Program-made: the position numbers and the translations under genes
Part shown: positions 8,151 to 18,012 of the stretch, piece after piece
How positions within the stretch are numbered: position 1 is the first letter of the stretch
How the letters are laid out: each line of letters starts with the position of its first letter
From: an uncultured cyanobacterium
GTDB lineage: Bacteria > Cyanobacteriota > Cyanobacteriia > PCC-6307 > Cyanobiaceae
DNA: 32,036 nt
Assembly: GCA_903917565.1 (NCBI GenBank)
Contig: CAIXBB010000006.1
Coordinates: 1-32,036 of the forward strand
Direction of reading: 5' to 3'
The notes under the pieces: model-generated
Seen by the model: the letters and a program-made list of their open reading frames with translations, nothing else
The model's database searches: none
What the model was told of the DNA's origin: nothing

Positions 8151-8384
8151 ATGGCCCGATCGAGCATTGCCCTGTTCCTGGTCACCACAGGACTGATCAC
8201 GGCCACCCTGGGTTGCGGCAAGTCTCCCGAGCCCAAGGGACACGAAGGCGTCGAGAACGGAGTGGGCGCCCCTGCCCCGGACAAGCCTGCCGCAGCAGCC
8301 CCGGACGGCGACCACAACAATGGAGACAGGAAGGATGCAGGCAAGAAGAACGGTGGCGAGGGCGGTGAAGGGGGCGAAGGCTGA
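8151..8384 (+). CDS. Small exported protein with charged, low-complexity tail
   Basis: This 77-residue protein has an N-terminal hydrophobic signal (ARSSIALFLVTTGLITATLGC, about residues 2-22) ending in a cysteine. That resembles a lipoprotein signal, although the residue at -3 to the Cys is Thr instead of the usual Leu. The remainder is disordered-looking, rich in Gly, Asp, Glu, Lys and Pro, and ends in repeated GGEGGEG. The frame is open upstream to 7923, but only ATG 8151 gives a signal sequence. No domain is recognised. It may be a small lipoprotein or secreted peptide. The next gene starts 42 bp downstream on the same strand. Confidence 0.55.
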   Translation: MARSSIALFLVTTGLITATLGCGKSPEPKGHEGVENGVGAPAPDKPAAAAPDGDHNNGDRKDAGKKNGGEGGEGGEG

Positions 8385-8426
8385 GCCCGCCGGTGGGGCC
8401 TAACCTGCTGCCAGCTCACCCCACCG

Positions 8427-9701
8427 ATGCGCTTCCTGGTCCTGGCGATCCTGTTGGCTCTGCTGGCCTTCTTCGCTGCCGGGGAGCTTGCATTGATTCG
8501 CCTGCGGCCCAGCCGGGTCCAGCAGCTCGAGGAGGCCGAGGAGCCCGGGGCCCGGTCTGTGGCGCGGCTGCAGCACCGCATGCGAAGCGTGCTTGTGGCC
8601 ACCCAGCTGGGCCTGGTGCTGGCGCTGCTTGCCATGGGCTGGCTGGCCCGCGGCCTGGCGGAGCAGGTCACGCGCTGGATCGGCTGGCGCGAGCAGGCCT
8701 GGATCGATGCCGGTGTCTTCCTGGCGCTGGCGCTGCTGGCCACCCTGCTGGGCGGTCTGGTGCCAAAGGCCTGGGTGCTTCACCGCCCGGAAGGTTCGGC
8801 CCTGCGGCTGGCGCCGCTGCTCGAGTCGCTCACCCGCACCCTGGCGCCGTTGCTGCTGGTGATCGAGCGATTGAGCGGGGGGTTGCTCAAGCTGCTGGGC
8901 TTGCCGCGCAACTGGGATGAGCTGGTGCCGGTGCTCTCGGCCGGCGAGCTGGAGACGCTCATCGAGAGTGGCAGCGTCACCGGACTGATGCCCGATGAGC
9001 GCAGCATCCTGGAGGGGGTCTTTTCGCTGCGGGACACGCTGGTTCGGGAGGTGATGATGCCGCGCTCCGGCATGGTCACCCTGCCGGTGGAGGTGACGTT
9101 CGCCGAAATGATGGAGTCGGTGCACTCAAGCCAGCACGCCCGCTTCCCGGTGATCGGCAGCTCCCTCGATGACGTGCGCGGCATGCTCGACCTCAGGCGT
9201 CTGGCCGAGCCGATCGCCCGGGGCCTGCTGCGCCCCGAGACTCCTCTGGCCCCCTGGATCCTGCCGGTGGCCCAGGTGCAGGAGAGTGCTTCGCTGGCCG
9301 ACCTGCTGCCCCTGATCCGCAGCGGACAGCCCCTGCTGGTGGTGGTCGACGAGCACGGCGGCACCGAGGGGCTGGTGACCGTGGCCGACCTCACCGGTGA
9401 GATCGTGGGTGAGGACGACAATCCGCTCGAGACGGCCCAGGATCTGCTGCCCCTCGTCGACGGCACCTGGTCGGCGGCCGGGGATCTGGAGATCGTCGAA
9501 CTCAATCGCCAGCTTGGCCTGCAGCTGCCCGAAGCGGATGGCCATCACACCCTCGCCGGCTTCGTGCTTGAACGTCTGCAGCACATCCCCTCCCCTGGGG
9601 AAGGCCTCAGCTGGCAGGGCGTCCGCATCGACGTGCTCACCATGGATGGACCCCGCATCGAGCGGGTCCAGATCACCCTCGCCAGCATGGACGGAACCTG
9701 A
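8427..9701 (+). CDS. CNNM-domain/CBS-domain membrane protein (hemolysin C/CorC-like family)
   Basis: The 424-residue protein has the CNNM (DUF21) transmembrane N-terminus with hydrophobic segments at about residues 1-23, 52-75, 89-115 and 131-150. A CBS pair follows, starting around VREVMMPRSGMVTLPVEV and continuing through LLVVVDEHGGTEGLVTVADL. A C-terminal CorC/HlyC-type domain begins near GTWSAAGDLEIVELN. The VMxPR and DEHGGxxGLVTxxDLxEEIVGE-like motifs are hallmarks of this family, implicated in Mg2+/Co2+ efflux or homeostasis. Transport specificity is not visible. Length is normal. The Gfo/Idh gene starts 35 bp downstream on the same strand. Confidence 0.88.
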   Translation: MRFLVLAILLALLAFFAAGELALIRLRPSRVQQLEEAEEPGARSVARLQHRMRSVLVATQLGLVLALLAMGWLARGLAEQVTRWIGWREQAWIDAGVFLALALLATLLGGLVPKAWVLHRPEGSALRLAPLLESLTRTLAPLLLVIERLSGGLLKLLGLPRNWDELVPVLSAGELETLIESGSVTGLMPDERSILEGVFSLRDTLVREVMMPRSGMVTLPVEVTFAEMMESVHSSQHARFPVIGSSLDDVRGMLDLRRLAEPIARGLLRPETPLAPWILPVAQVQESASLADLLPLIRSGQPLLVVVDEHGGTEGLVTVADLTGEIVGEDDNPLETAQDLLPLVDGTWSAAGDLEIVELNRQLGLQLPEADGHHTLAGFVLERLQHIPSPGEGLSWQGVRIDVLTMDGPRIERVQITLASMDGT

Positions 9702-9736
9702 TCATCGATAATGCGCCCACCTGCTCAGCCCCTGCC

Positions 9737-10729
9737 ATGAACCCAGTGCGCGTGGGTGTCATCGGCATCGGCCACATGGGCTGGCACCACGCGCGGGTGC
9801 TGAGCCTGCTGCGGGATGCCGAGCTGGTGGGTGTCGCCGACCCCGACGAGGCCCGTGGCCGGCTGGCGGTCGAGCAGTTTGACTGCCGCTGGTTCCCCAC
9901 CTACGAGGACCTGTTGGGCGAGGTGGAGGCCGTCTGCATCGCCGTTCCCACCCTGCTGCACCACCGCGTCGGCATGGCCTGCCTGCAGGCGGGGTTGCAC
10001 GTGCTGATCGAGAAGCCGATCGCCGCCACCCAGGAGGAGGCGGCCGATCTGATCCGCGCCGCCGAAACCGCCGGTCGCCTGCTGCAGGTGGGCCACATCG
10101 AACGTTTCAACCCCGCCTTCCGGGAACTGCTGCGGGTGGTGGCCAATGAGGAGGTGGTGGTGCTGGAAGCCCGGCGCCACAGCCCCAATGCCGACCGGGC
10201 CAACGATGTGTCGGTGGTGCTCGACCTGATGATCCACGACATCGATCTGGTGCTTGAGCTGGCCGCCTCTCCCGTGGTGCGACTGGCCGCGGCCGGTGGC
10301 CGCAGCTCCGATGGCCCGATCGATTACGTCAATGCCACCCTCGGCTTCGCCAACGGCGTGGTGGCCAGCCTCACGGCCAGCAAGATGGCCCACCGCAAGA
10401 TCCGCAGCCTCAGCGCCCACTGCCGCAGCAGCCTGATGGAGACGGATTTCCTCAACCGCAATCTGCGAATCCACAGGCGCTCCCACGAGTCGGTCAGTGC
10501 CGACCACGGGGAGCTCCTCTACCGCAACGATGGCTTCATCGAGGAGGTGAGCACCACCTCCATCGAACCCCTTTACGCCGAGCTCGAACACTTCCTCCAG
10601 TGCGTGCGGGGCCGCGAAACCCCTGCAGTGGATGGCCTTCAGGCCTCGCGCGCGCTGCAGCTGGCCGACCTGATCGAGCAGTGCGTCGAGCAGCCCAACC
10701 TCTGCATGGCCCTGAAGGCCCCGATCTAG
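9737..10729 (+). CDS. Gfo/Idh/MocA-family NAD(P)-dependent oxidoreductase
   Basis: This 330-residue protein has a Rossmann N-terminus VGVIGIGHMGWHHARV (GxGxxG) and the family motif HVLIEKPIA near residue 90. GHIERFNPAF and LDLMIHDIDLVL in the C-terminal domain contain the catalytic-type HDID. The second half resembles sugar-nucleotide dehydrogenases such as UDP-N-acetylglucosamine 3-dehydrogenase-like enzymes, but the substrate cannot be fixed by reading. It ends one base before the convergent stop of the GH15-type gene at 10731. It follows the CNNM protein closely, although no functional link is apparent. Confidence 0.88.
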   Translation: MNPVRVGVIGIGHMGWHHARVLSLLRDAELVGVADPDEARGRLAVEQFDCRWFPTYEDLLGEVEAVCIAVPTLLHHRVGMACLQAGLHVLIEKPIAATQEEAADLIRAAETAGRLLQVGHIERFNPAFRELLRVVANEEVVVLEARRHSPNADRANDVSVVLDLMIHDIDLVLELAASPVVRLAAAGGRSSDGPIDYVNATLGFANGVVASLTASKMAHRKIRSLSAHCRSSLMETDFLNRNLRIHRRSHESVSADHGELLYRNDGFIEEVSTTSIEPLYAELEHFLQCVRGRETPAVDGLQASRALQLADLIEQCVEQPNLCMALKAPI

Positions 10730-10730
10730 A

Positions 10731-13700
10731 TCAGCCCGGCACAGGGGCCAGCTCCCGGTGGGTCAGTTCCTGAAGGGCCAGCAGTTGCCAGCGGCGGCAG
10801 TCGGCGGGGGAAGAGCGATAGAAAAGATCCCAGGCCTGCGCCTTGTGGGGGCCGTACTGGCCGCTCGGCACCTCGGGATGGCGCTGCTGCCATCCCACCC
10901 GCACGGCGTGGCCGATCACCACATCGAGGGCCAGATCATCGTCGAACTGCACCTGTGGGTTGGCGGCCATGAAGGCCATCAGGGTGAGCAGGGTTTCGAT
11001 GCACAGCCGGCGGTACTCCGGAGCTTCGATCTTGCTCAGGAGGTGTTCCACCAGGATGGCGAAGTTCTTCTCCCCTGGTGTCTTCTCCCGCAGCAGGGGG
11101 GCACTCTCCAGGCGGTTGCGCCGCTCCAGCTTGTCGCCGATCACCAGGCCCCTGCAGTGGTGCAGCAGGTCCCAGATGCCCGGGTAGAAATCCTTCGGCA
11201 CCCGCTGCAGTGCCCCCAGGCGCATGCGGTGCTGCAGCCAGCTGCCGTCCTTCGGCAGTTCGGCCAGGGGATCGGGCACCTCCCAGCGCACCCGTCCGCG
11301 CAGGTGCAGCTGTTCCTTGCGCTGCAGGGAGGCCCGGGCATGTTCCACGTCGGCCAGCACCGCCTGGAGCCGGCGGCGGATGGCGTGGGGGGGCAGGCTG
11401 CAGAGGCTCTCGAAGGCCTCGCTGGGGCTGAGGTTGGACTCGGCCGCCAGCTCTCCGGTGAGCAACAGCAGGAACTGACCCAGCTGCAGGGTGAGGCTGC
11501 CGCTGAGCAGATCCACGTCGGAGCGGGCCAGGGCGTCGATGGCCAGCAGCAGCTCCTGCTGGAGCATCCATTCGCGACCGTCCTCGCCGCTGAAGCGGCG
11601 CACCATCGCCGCGATGGCCAGGCTGCCCTCCGGCTGGCTGAGCAGGGAGTCATGGGTGTAGTTGCGGCCCACCACCACCTGCTTCTGGTGCAGCAGCAGA
11701 TCGGTGAGGGCATCCTCCAGCTGGGGGTGTACCAGGCCCATGGCGCCGGCCGCGCGGCGCACCACACTCCAGTCGGCATCAGCCAGACCTCGGCGGTAGA
11801 CCTCCTCCAGCAGCACCATCAACCGCACCCCAGGACCGCTGCGGGGTCCCTGCAGGCGGGCATTGGGGCCAAGCCGGCGGCTCAGCAGTTCCAGCACCTC
11901 CGCCTGCTCCTCCAGCGAGCGGCTGCTCCAGAGCCTGTCGACCAGATGGGCCAGGGGGACGTCCTCCAGCTCCTGTTCCTGGCGGGCGGTGAGCGGTTGG
12001 TGGCTGGCGCTGGCCGGCAGGAGGGTGTGGCCGTCGGGCACCAGATCGCAGGCGGCCAGGGCCTGGGGCGGCAGGTCGATCAGGCTGGACAGCTTCACCA
12101 GCTCCTCCAGGGAGACCAGGCGCACGGGCACCGAGCCCAGCTGGCCCTGCTGCAGCTCACGGCCCAGGCCCAGGAACGCCTCGGGGTCCCTTCGGAAGGG
12201 GCCGGCGTGGACCGGCACGAGCAGCAGGGGGGCTCCGGCGCCCCGCCAGTGGGACTGCAGCACCCGCACCTCGGTGGCCACCGTGTCCACCAGCACCTGG
12301 GCATCGTCGGCCAGGTAGAAGGTGTCCTCCTCGAGCACCGCCGGCAGGAAGCCGATCAGCTCGCCGTTATGGCGGTAGAGCCTGGCGGTCGCCTGGGTCT
12401 CCATCCGCACGGGTGGATGGCCGGAGAGCCCCAGGCGCCCGTTGGCGCCCACCGTCGCCAGGCGCCGGGCCAGCTCCCTGGAACTGGCCACCCGCAGGGG
12501 GGGCGTCTCGCCCGACGGCAGCGTCCGCACCGGCAGGCCGGCGCCCGCCAGGGCCGCGGCCACGGTGGCATCGGCGGGTGCCAGGGCCACCAGCACCTCC
12601 TCGGCCCCGGGCGGGCAGGGGTGGCGGCGGCCGCAGGGATCGAGATCATCGGCGGTGATCAAGCCGTGCAACAGCAGATCCGACAGCCAGGTGAGGCTCT
12701 GGGTCCAGAGCAGGGGGACGTTCTCGTTGGGAACGCGGGTCTGGCTGCCGGGCTGGCGCCGCTCGGCCTCGATCAGCCCCTCCGGCACCAGGTAGAGCTC
12801 CGGCAGCAGGGCTTCCCCGTCGACCGCCACGCTCAGTTCCTCCAGCTGCTGGCGCCACTGGCGGGCCTCGCCCCAGCGGCCCTCGCAGCAGGCTGTGATC
12901 AGCTCATAGGCCAGGAACAGGGGCCACTCGCATTCGATGTGCTCGAACTGGGCCAGTTCCTCCCGCTCGTAGTGGAGCCGGCTCACGTCTTCCAGCACGG
13001 TCTGGTGGCCGTCGCGTCGGAAGCGCTTGTAGCCGTAGGAGCCGGCCAGTTCGCTGCGGATCTTCTCCCTGGTGCGCTCGACCAGGGCCGGATCCTCGAC
13101 GGCCCAGGCGGGGTAGCCGATCACCGAGAGGCAGGCGCTGTCGGACTCCTTGCTGGCCGACTCCCTCGGCAGCAGGCCCCGCAGGGCGCGCCGCAGCCGC
13201 ACGATGGCGTCGTGGGGAATGGTCAGGCAGTTGCTGCCGTCGCCAAGGGGCCCGTAGAGATCGAGCCCGACGAGGGTCTCGAGGGCGGCCTTCACCATCC
13301 CGATCGAACTGGCGTTGCGCTCCGGCTGGCCGTGGTTGCCCTTGTCACCCCGCTCCCAGATGCCGTAGTCGGCCACCCGGTAGGCCCGGGCCACGTAATA
13401 GACGAGGTTCTGGAGGAAATCGCGCTCGTGGCTGGTCTGAACGATCACCAGCCCCGAGCGGGTGAGCTGGGCCAGCTGCAGCAGGAACAGGGCCGTGGCA
13501 TCGAGCTGCAGATGGCCCCAACCGTCGTCGGGCACCACCGGATCGCCGGTGGCCGTGTCGAACTTGGCGTGGATGGCGTCGAGCCTCTCGAGGCTCGTCT
13601 TGAAGCGCTCCACCTTCGCCGACTGGCGCATCATCGAGCGCAACAGCCCCCGCATCAGCTGCAGGACCCGCTGTTCCAGTTCGAAGGAGCGGCGGCAGGG

Positions 13701-13940
13701 TCCCTTCAGCCGGCGATGGGCCAGGGCCAGCCCCCACACACACTGAATCGAATAGACGCAGTCCCGCACCCAGGCGTCGCCGTAGTTGCCGTGCACGGTG
13801 CTGGCGGTGCTGGCGGGCAGCAGACCGGTGATCGGATGCTGCCGGCGCAGGACCACATGTTCGATCTGGTGGTCCAGCCGGTCGAGGAGTTGGCGGGCCT
13901 CCGCCTGCCCCCTATCGCCGTTGCTCGCCGTGGTCATCAT
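10731..13940 (-). CDS. Large GH15-type (glucoamylase/phosphorylase-kinase-like) protein
   Basis: The product is about 1069 residues. Its N-terminal two thirds resemble the (alpha/alpha)6 toroid shared by GH15 glucoamylases and phosphorylase kinase regulatory subunits. Recognisable blocks are LRRQHPITGLLPAST, HGNYGDAWVRDCVY, DDGWGHLQLDATALFLL, IWERGDKGNHGQPERNASSIGM and a later NENVPLLWTQSLTWL. The C-terminal part is helical and Leu/Arg/Glu-rich, with no enzyme domain recognised. Cyanobacteria carry long proteins of this type, but their role in glycogen or glucan metabolism is unproven. The frame is open to 14327. Two adjacent ATGs, 13940 and 13937, are the likely starts and leave 79 bp to the divergent WecG-type gene. 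Confidence 0.85.
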   Translation of the reverse strand: MMTTASNGDRGQAEARQLLDRLDHQIEHVVLRRQHPITGLLPASTASTVHGNYGDAWVRDCVYSIQCVWGLALAHRRLKGPCRRSFELEQRVLQLMRGLLRSMMRQSAKVERFKTSLERLDAIHAKFDTATGDPVVPDDGWGHLQLDATALFLLQLAQLTRSGLVIVQTSHERDFLQNLVYYVARAYRVADYGIWERGDKGNHGQPERNASSIGMVKAALETLVGLDLYGPLGDGSNCLTIPHDAIVRLRRALRGLLPRESASKESDSACLSVIGYPAWAVEDPALVERTREKIRSELAGSYGYKRFRRDGHQTVLEDVSRLHYEREELAQFEHIECEWPLFLAYELITACCEGRWGEARQWRQQLEELSVAVDGEALLPELYLVPEGLIEAERRQPGSQTRVPNENVPLLWTQSLTWLSDLLLHGLITADDLDPCGRRHPCPPGAEEVLVALAPADATVAAALAGAGLPVRTLPSGETPPLRVASSRELARRLATVGANGRLGLSGHPPVRMETQATARLYRHNGELIGFLPAVLEEDTFYLADDAQVLVDTVATEVRVLQSHWRGAGAPLLLVPVHAGPFRRDPEAFLGLGRELQQGQLGSVPVRLVSLEELVKLSSLIDLPPQALAACDLVPDGHTLLPASASHQPLTARQEQELEDVPLAHLVDRLWSSRSLEEQAEVLELLSRRLGPNARLQGPRSGPGVRLMVLLEEVYRRGLADADWSVVRRAAGAMGLVHPQLEDALTDLLLHQKQVVVGRNYTHDSLLSQPEGSLAIAAMVRRFSGEDGREWMLQQELLLAIDALARSDVDLLSGSLTLQLGQFLLLLTGELAAESNLSPSEAFESLCSLPPHAIRRRLQAVLADVEHARASLQRKEQLHLRGRVRWEVPDPLAELPKDGSWLQHRMRLGALQRVPKDFYPGIWDLLHHCRGLVIGDKLERRNRLESAPLLREKTPGEKNFAILVEHLLSKIEAPEYRRLCIETLLTLMAFMAANPQVQFDDDLALDVVIGHAVRVGWQQRHPEVPSGQYGPHKAQAWDLFYRSSPADCRRWQLLALQELTHRELAPVPG

Positions 13941-14019
13941 GTTCGCGTCAGGACGGGGCGTGCAGGAGGGGGCTGTCGTGGAGCCAGGCCATAGATTCTC
14001 CCCGCCGTCGTCCCATCCA

Positions 14020-14763
14020 ATGGCAGCCCTCGCGACTACGCCGGTCCGTGCCCGCGTCCTGGGCATTCCTGTCAATGTAAGCAACGACGTTTTCCGCGAT
14101 GCCGTCGCCCTGCATGGGGCCGGAGGCGGCCAGATCGTCACCCTCAATGCGGAGATGACGATGGCAGCCCGCGCGGATCCTGCCCTGGGGGCGGCGATCG
14201 AGGCGGCCGGGATGGTCATCCCCGATGGTGCCGGTGTGGTGTGGGCCCTGGGTCGCCAATCCCATCGCGTCCGCCGCAGCCCGGGCATCGAACTGGCCCG
14301 TCGCCTGCTGGCGCATGCGGCGGCCACGGGCTGGCGGGTGGCCCTGGTAGGGGCGAGTCCGACGGTGATGGACCAACTGCGGGAGCGCCTGGCCCACGAC
14401 CTGCCGGGACTGCATCTGGTGTTCAGCGTCCACGGCTACCAGTCCGCGGACGCCTGGCTCGGTCTGGAGAGCCAGCTGCTTCAGTGTCGCCCTGATCTGG
14501 TGCTGGTGGCCCTGGGCGTGCCCCGCCAGGAAACGTGGATTCAGGAACTGCCCCAACCTCGCACCGGCCTCTGGATGGGGGTCGGGGGGAGTTTCGATGT
14601 CTGGGCCGGCGTCAAGAAGCGGGCCCCCGGGTGGATGGGTGCCCTGCAGATCGAGTGGCTGTATCGGCTGATCAAGGAACCCAGCCGCTGGCGGCGCATG
14701 CTCTCGCTGCCGGCCTTTGCCTGGGCTGTGTTGCAGGAACGCCGCTCAGCGGAAACCGACTGA
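14020..14763 (+). CDS. WecG/TagA/CpsF-family glycosyltransferase (GT26)
   Basis: The 247-residue enzyme belongs to the family that transfers N-acetylmannosamine-type sugars to lipid-linked intermediates in surface polysaccharide synthesis, on the cytoplasmic face of the membrane. Visible motifs are [48 protein letters not shown] and [13 protein letters not shown] followed by KKRAPGWM. The C-terminal [19 protein letters not shown] is the usual membrane-association tail. The frame is open upstream to 13786, but ATG 14020 gives the normal start just before VLGIPVN. Its last 18 bp overlap the 3' end of psbK on the other strand. Confidence 0.92.
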   Translation: MAALATTPVRARVLGIPVNVSNDVFRDAVALHGAGGGQIVTLNAEMTMAARADPALGAAIEAAGMVIPDGAGVVWALGRQSHRVRRSPGIELARRLLAHAAATGWRVALVGASPTVMDQLRERLAHDLPGLHLVFSVHGYQSADAWLGLESQLLQCRPDLVLVALGVPRQETWIQELPQPRTGLWMGVGGSFDVWAGVKKRAPGWMGALQIEWLYRLIKEPSRWRRMLSLPAFAWAVLQERRSAETD

Positions 14764-14904
14764 GGCCTGCCAGACGAAGGCCAGCAGCAGGAAGAACAGG
14801 GGGATGATCGGCAGGATGTCGACCAGGGGACCGAAGGCCTGGTAGGCCTCGGGCAGCTGGGCGAGGGTGTGGGGCGCGGAGCCGGCCAGCAGGGAGAGAG
14901 CCAT
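14746..14904 (-). CDS. psbK: Photosystem II reaction centre protein PsbK
   Basis: This is a 52-residue precursor. The mature part starts near [16 protein letters not shown] and continues as one transmembrane helix [19 protein letters not shown], an almost textbook PsbK sequence. PsbK is a thylakoid membrane subunit of photosystem II that stabilises plastoquinone binding and CP43 association. The first 15 or so residues are the cleaved leader. ATG 14904 gives a leader of normal size, and an upstream ATG at 14997 would run back into tgt. It lies 32 bp downstream of tgt on the same strand, so co-transcription is likely. It is the clearest sign of a cyanobacterial genome in the window. Confidence 0.96.
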   Translation of the reverse strand: MALSLLAGSAPHTLAQLPEAYQAFGPLVDILPIIPLFFLLLAFVWQASVGFR

Positions 14905-14936
14905 GCCTGGAGGAAAACCATTGCAATGGCCGGAAC

Positions 14937-16058
14937 CTACCACGTGTGGGAGGCCTGGGAGTCGGGCTCCCAGGGAGCGAAATCCTCTGCAAAACATCCT
15001 TCGCCGATGGCCCGCGCCATGGCCGTCGTGAAGCGCAGCAGGGTGGTGAGATTGTGCAGGCTCAACAGGGTGCGGCCCAGCAGCTCCTCGCTGCGGAATA
15101 GATGATGCAGGTAGCTGCGGCTGTGGTGACGGCAGGCCAGGCAGCCGCAGCTGGGATCGAGGGGGCCATGGTCGTGGCGGAAGCGGGCGTTGCGCAGGTT
15201 CCAGCGCTCCCCTGCCACCAGGGCGGTGCCGTGCCGGCCCAGCCGGGTCGGCAGCACACAGTCGAACAGGTCGAAGCCGTTGGCGACCGCGATCGCCATC
15301 TCCCGCAGACTTCCCACCCCCATGAGATAGTGAGGCCGCTGCTCCGGCAGCAGGGGACCCACCTGCCGGACCACCCGGTGCATCTCCTCGACGGGCTCCC
15401 CCACGCTCACGCCGCCCACGGCGATGCCGGGCAGGTCCATGGCCGCCACCACCCGGGCGGAGGTCTCGCGCAGATGGGAGAAGCAGCCCCCCTGGACGAT
15501 GCCGAACAGGGCCTGGGTGCCACCGCCGTGGCTGGCGACGCAGCGCTCCAGCCAGCGATGGGTGCGCCTGCAGGCTTCGGCCACCTCCGCTTCACTGGCT
15601 GGATAGGGCGGGCACTGGTCGAAGGCCATGGCCACGTCGGCGCCCAGGGCCCGCTGGATGGCCATGGAGCGCTCGGGGGTCAGGTCGATCCGCGAGCCAT
15701 CCCGGGGGGAGCGGAACACCACCCCGTCGTCGTCGATCCGGTTGATGGCGTCGAGGCTGAACACCTGGAAGCCGCCCGAATCAGTCAGCAGGGGGCCGTC
15801 CCAGCCCATGAAGCGATGCAGCCCGCCGGCGTCCTCCACCACCGATTCCCCCGGCTGTAGATGCAGATGGAAGGTGTTGGCCAGCACCATCTGTGCCCCA
15901 GTCTCCCGCAGCTGCGGCGTGGTGACGCCCTTGACGGTGGCGGCAGTGCCCACCGGCATGAACCGGGGCGTGTGCACGGCACCGTGGGGGGTGTGGAAGC
16001 AGCCGCAACGCGCCCGGGTCCGCGGGCAGCGGGCGGTGATCGTGAAGTCGAAGGCGAT
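14937..16058 (-). CDS. tgt: Queuine/preQ1 tRNA-guanine transglycosylase
   Basis: This TIM-barrel enzyme (about 373 residues) exchanges guanine 34 in GUN-anticodon tRNAs for the queuosine precursor. Visible family features are [42 protein letters not shown] (first catalytic Asp), [19 protein letters not shown], the catalytic FDCVLPTR, and the zinc site [16 protein letters not shown]. No ATG, GTG or TTG lies in frame near the expected N-terminus AFDFTI. The given start is ATC at 16058-16056, which would produce the usual protein length. CTG at 16076-16074 is the alternative. psbK follows on the same strand, and cobS is divergent 93 bp away. Confidence 0.9.
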   Translation of the reverse strand: MAFDFTITARCPRTRARCGCFHTPHGAVHTPRFMPVGTAATVKGVTTPQLRETGAQMVLANTFHLHLQPGESVVEDAGGLHRFMGWDGPLLTDSGGFQVFSLDAINRIDDDGVVFRSPRDGSRIDLTPERSMAIQRALGADVAMAFDQCPPYPASEAEVAEACRRTHRWLERCVASHGGGTQALFGIVQGGCFSHLRETSARVVAAMDLPGIAVGGVSVGEPVEEMHRVVRQVGPLLPEQRPHYLMGVGSLREMAIAVANGFDLFDCVLPTRLGRHGTALVAGERWNLRNARFRHDHGPLDPSCGCLACRHHSRSYLHHLFRSEELLGRTLLSLHNLTTLLRFTTAMARAIGEGCFAEDFAPWEPDSQASHTW

Positions 16059-16151
16059 GGCGCCGAACCTGCTCAGCCGCGACGCTAGGCGTGTCTGCTG
16101 CGACGCTACACGGGGTTCCTGCCGCCACCTCCACCGCCACCCCCGCCCCCC

Positions 16152-16928
16152 ATGCCCCGCCTGAGCGCTCCACCATGGCTGCGGGATCTGGCCGGGGCCT
16201 GGATCTTCTATTCGGTGCTGCCCGCCTGGCCAGCGCCGGCACCCCGCTTCGAGCGCATCGCCCGCTTCGCGCCCTGGATCGGTGCCGTTCTCGGCGCCCT
16301 GCAGGCACTCCTCTGGTGTGGGCTGGAGGGACGGGTGCCCCTGGTGGCCCAGGTGGCCCTGGTGCCGGCCCTCGGCCTGTGGCTCAGCGGTGGGCTGCAC
16401 ATGGACGGTGTGATGGACAGCGCCGATGGCCTGGCCGCCGGCGATCGCTGCCTGGAGGCGATGGCCGACAGCCGGGTGGGGGCGAGCGGTGTGCAGGCCC
16501 TGGTGCTGGTGCTGCTGCTGCGGATCGCGGCCCTGGCCCTGCTGGGGGCGGCGGCGCCGATGGCGCTGGTCTGGGCGTCGGTCTGCGGGCGGGTGGCGCC
16601 CCTGCCCGCCATGGCCTGGTTCCCCTACCTGCGGCCTGGCGGCAGCGCCGCGTTCCATCGCGCCCACGGGGTCACCCTGGCCGTGGAACTGCGCCCCACC
16701 CTGCTGCTGCTGCCGGTGCTGCTGCTGCTGCCCTGGCCGGGCCTGGCGCCATGGCCCGTGCCCACCGGCCTGGTGGCCCTGGTGCCGGCCCTGCTCGTTC
16801 CGGTGGCCCTGGGCCGGCGGCTGGGCGGCCACAGCGGCGACACCTACGGGGCCTGCGTCGAATGGACCGAATCGCTGGGGCTGCTGCTCATCGCCGCGGT
16901 GCTGAGGCTGGCGGCCGCGGCAGGCTGA
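16152..16928 (+). CDS. cobS: Adenosylcobinamide-GDP ribazoletransferase (cobalamin synthase)
   Basis: This 258-residue polytopic membrane protein joins adenosylcobinamide-GDP to alpha-ribazole in the final assembly of (pseudo)cobalamin. The key acidic motif is [17 protein letters not shown], followed by [10 protein letters not shown] and [11 protein letters not shown]. Hydrophobic helices fill the rest. The C-terminal [21 protein letters not shown] matches the GDxxGA motif of the family. Length is normal. The ATG at 16152 lies just after CCGCCCCCC and is followed by [22 protein letters not shown], a standard start. The last 41 bp overlap the 3' end of the convergent histidine kinase. Confidence 0.95.
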   Translation: MPRLSAPPWLRDLAGAWIFYSVLPAWPAPAPRFERIARFAPWIGAVLGALQALLWCGLEGRVPLVAQVALVPALGLWLSGGLHMDGVMDSADGLAAGDRCLEAMADSRVGASGVQALVLVLLLRIAALALLGAAAPMALVWASVCGRVAPLPAMAWFPYLRPGGSAAFHRAHGVTLAVELRPTLLLLPVLLLLPWPGLAPWPVPTGLVALVPALLVPVALGRRLGGHSGDTYGACVEWTESLGLLLIAAVLRLAAAAG

Positions 16929-18012
16929 GGCGGAAGGCGTTGCCCTGCTCGGGCAGCTCCACGGCCAGCGACCGGGGCGGAACCACGAGCTCCAGCTCTC
17001 CCCCCAGGCTGCGGGCCAGATCCCGGCCGAGGGCCAGCCCCAGTCCGGTGCCGGGCAGGTCCTGTCCCCGTGTTCCCCGCACGCCCCGCCCGAAGATCGC
17101 CTCCCGCTTCGCCACCGCGATGGCCGGCCCGCCATCCCACACCGTCAGATGGAGCAGTTGGTCGTCGCTGGCCGTGTGCAGGCCAACGCTGGCGCCGTGG
17201 GGGCTGTAGCGGAAGGCGTTCTCCAAAAGGTTGGCCAGGATCTCCGCCACCGCCCCAGTGTCGCCGCTCCAGTCGGGCAGGGCCTCGGGTCCCTGCCACC
17301 CCCGGCCCTGCAGGGTCGCGGTGGCGGCCGCCCGTTGCAGCAGTGGCTCGAGCAGTCCGGCCAGGGGCTGGCCCTCCGGCCCGCTCAGCTGCGGCGGCAG
17401 CAGCAGGGGGGAGGCGGTGCCGGCGAGCAACCCATCCGGGTGGGCCAGCTCGCTGATGGCATCGACATAGCGATTGATCTGGCGCTCCTCGGCCAGCAGG
17501 CCCTGCACCAGGGAGCGGTCGTTGTGTTCGGGGCCGAGGCGCCGCAGCAGCAGCTGGCCGAAGGTGCGCAGGGCCGTGAGGGGGTTGCGCAGTTGGTGGA
17601 TCAGCAGCCCCAGTTGTTCTTCCCGCTCCGATAGCCGCTGGCGCAGTTCACCCCCCTCCAGATCCAGCCGCAGGGCTTCGGTGAGGGCCAGGGCCACGGC
17701 CTGGAGCCGCTGGGCGAGGGGCTCCGGCCAGGGGTTGCGGGAGGCCTCCACCTGCAGGGCACCGAGCAGGCGCTGGCCATCGCGCAGGGGCAGCCAGCGC
17801 CGCTGCTCCGCCGGCACCCGCAGACGGCTGACCGTGTCCACGGGAGGCAGGGCCCGCTCGTCAGGGGGCCAGTGGCCGACCGGGAGCAGGCTGGGCTGGC
17901 CCGTTTCGCCCTTGTGGGTGACGTAGACAACCAGCGACCGGACCTCCGGGCAATCGATGAATTGACCCAGCTGGAACCCCACAAGGGCCAGAAACCGCTC
18001 TGAGACAGGCAT
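16888..18012 (-). CDS. Sensor histidine kinase with GAF-like N-terminus
   Basis: This 374-residue, apparently soluble kinase has an N-terminal sensor region of about 120 residues resembling a small GAF-type domain. It then has the phosphorylated-histidine box [18 protein letters not shown] (His139), an N box [12 protein letters not shown] (about 260-269) and G boxes VWDGGPAIA and [10 protein letters not shown]. No transmembrane helix is seen. The [12 protein letters not shown] histidine box is reminiscent of the cyanobacterial Hik2/chloroplast sensor kinase type, but this assignment is tentative. No response-regulator gene is adjacent. The frame is open to 18168. ATG 18012 fits the start [12 protein letters not shown]. 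Its 3' end overlaps cobS by 41 bp. Confidence 0.88.
   Translation of the reverse strand: MPVSERFLALVGFQLGQFIDCPEVRSLVVYVTHKGETGQPSLLPVGHWPPDERALPPVDTVSRLRVPAEQRRWLPLRDGQRLLGALQVEASRNPWPEPLAQRLQAVALALTEALRLDLEGGELRQRLSEREEQLGLLIHQLRNPLTALRTFGQLLLRRLGPEHNDRSLVQGLLAEERQINRYVDAISELAHPDGLLAGTASPLLLPPQLSGPEGQPLAGLLEPLLQRAAATATLQGRGWQGPEALPDWSGDTGAVAEILANLLENAFRYSPHGASVGLHTASDDQLLHLTVWDGGPAIAVAKREAIFGRGVRGTRGQDLPGTGLGLALGRDLARSLGGELELVVPPRSLAVELPEQGNAFRLSLPRPPASAPRR

Noticed and set aside
10758-13994. A 1078-codon open frame on the plus strand
   Set aside because: It is antisense to the GH15-type gene, is rich in His/Gln/Gly/Leu with no family motif, and arises from the high-GC codon pattern of the real gene.
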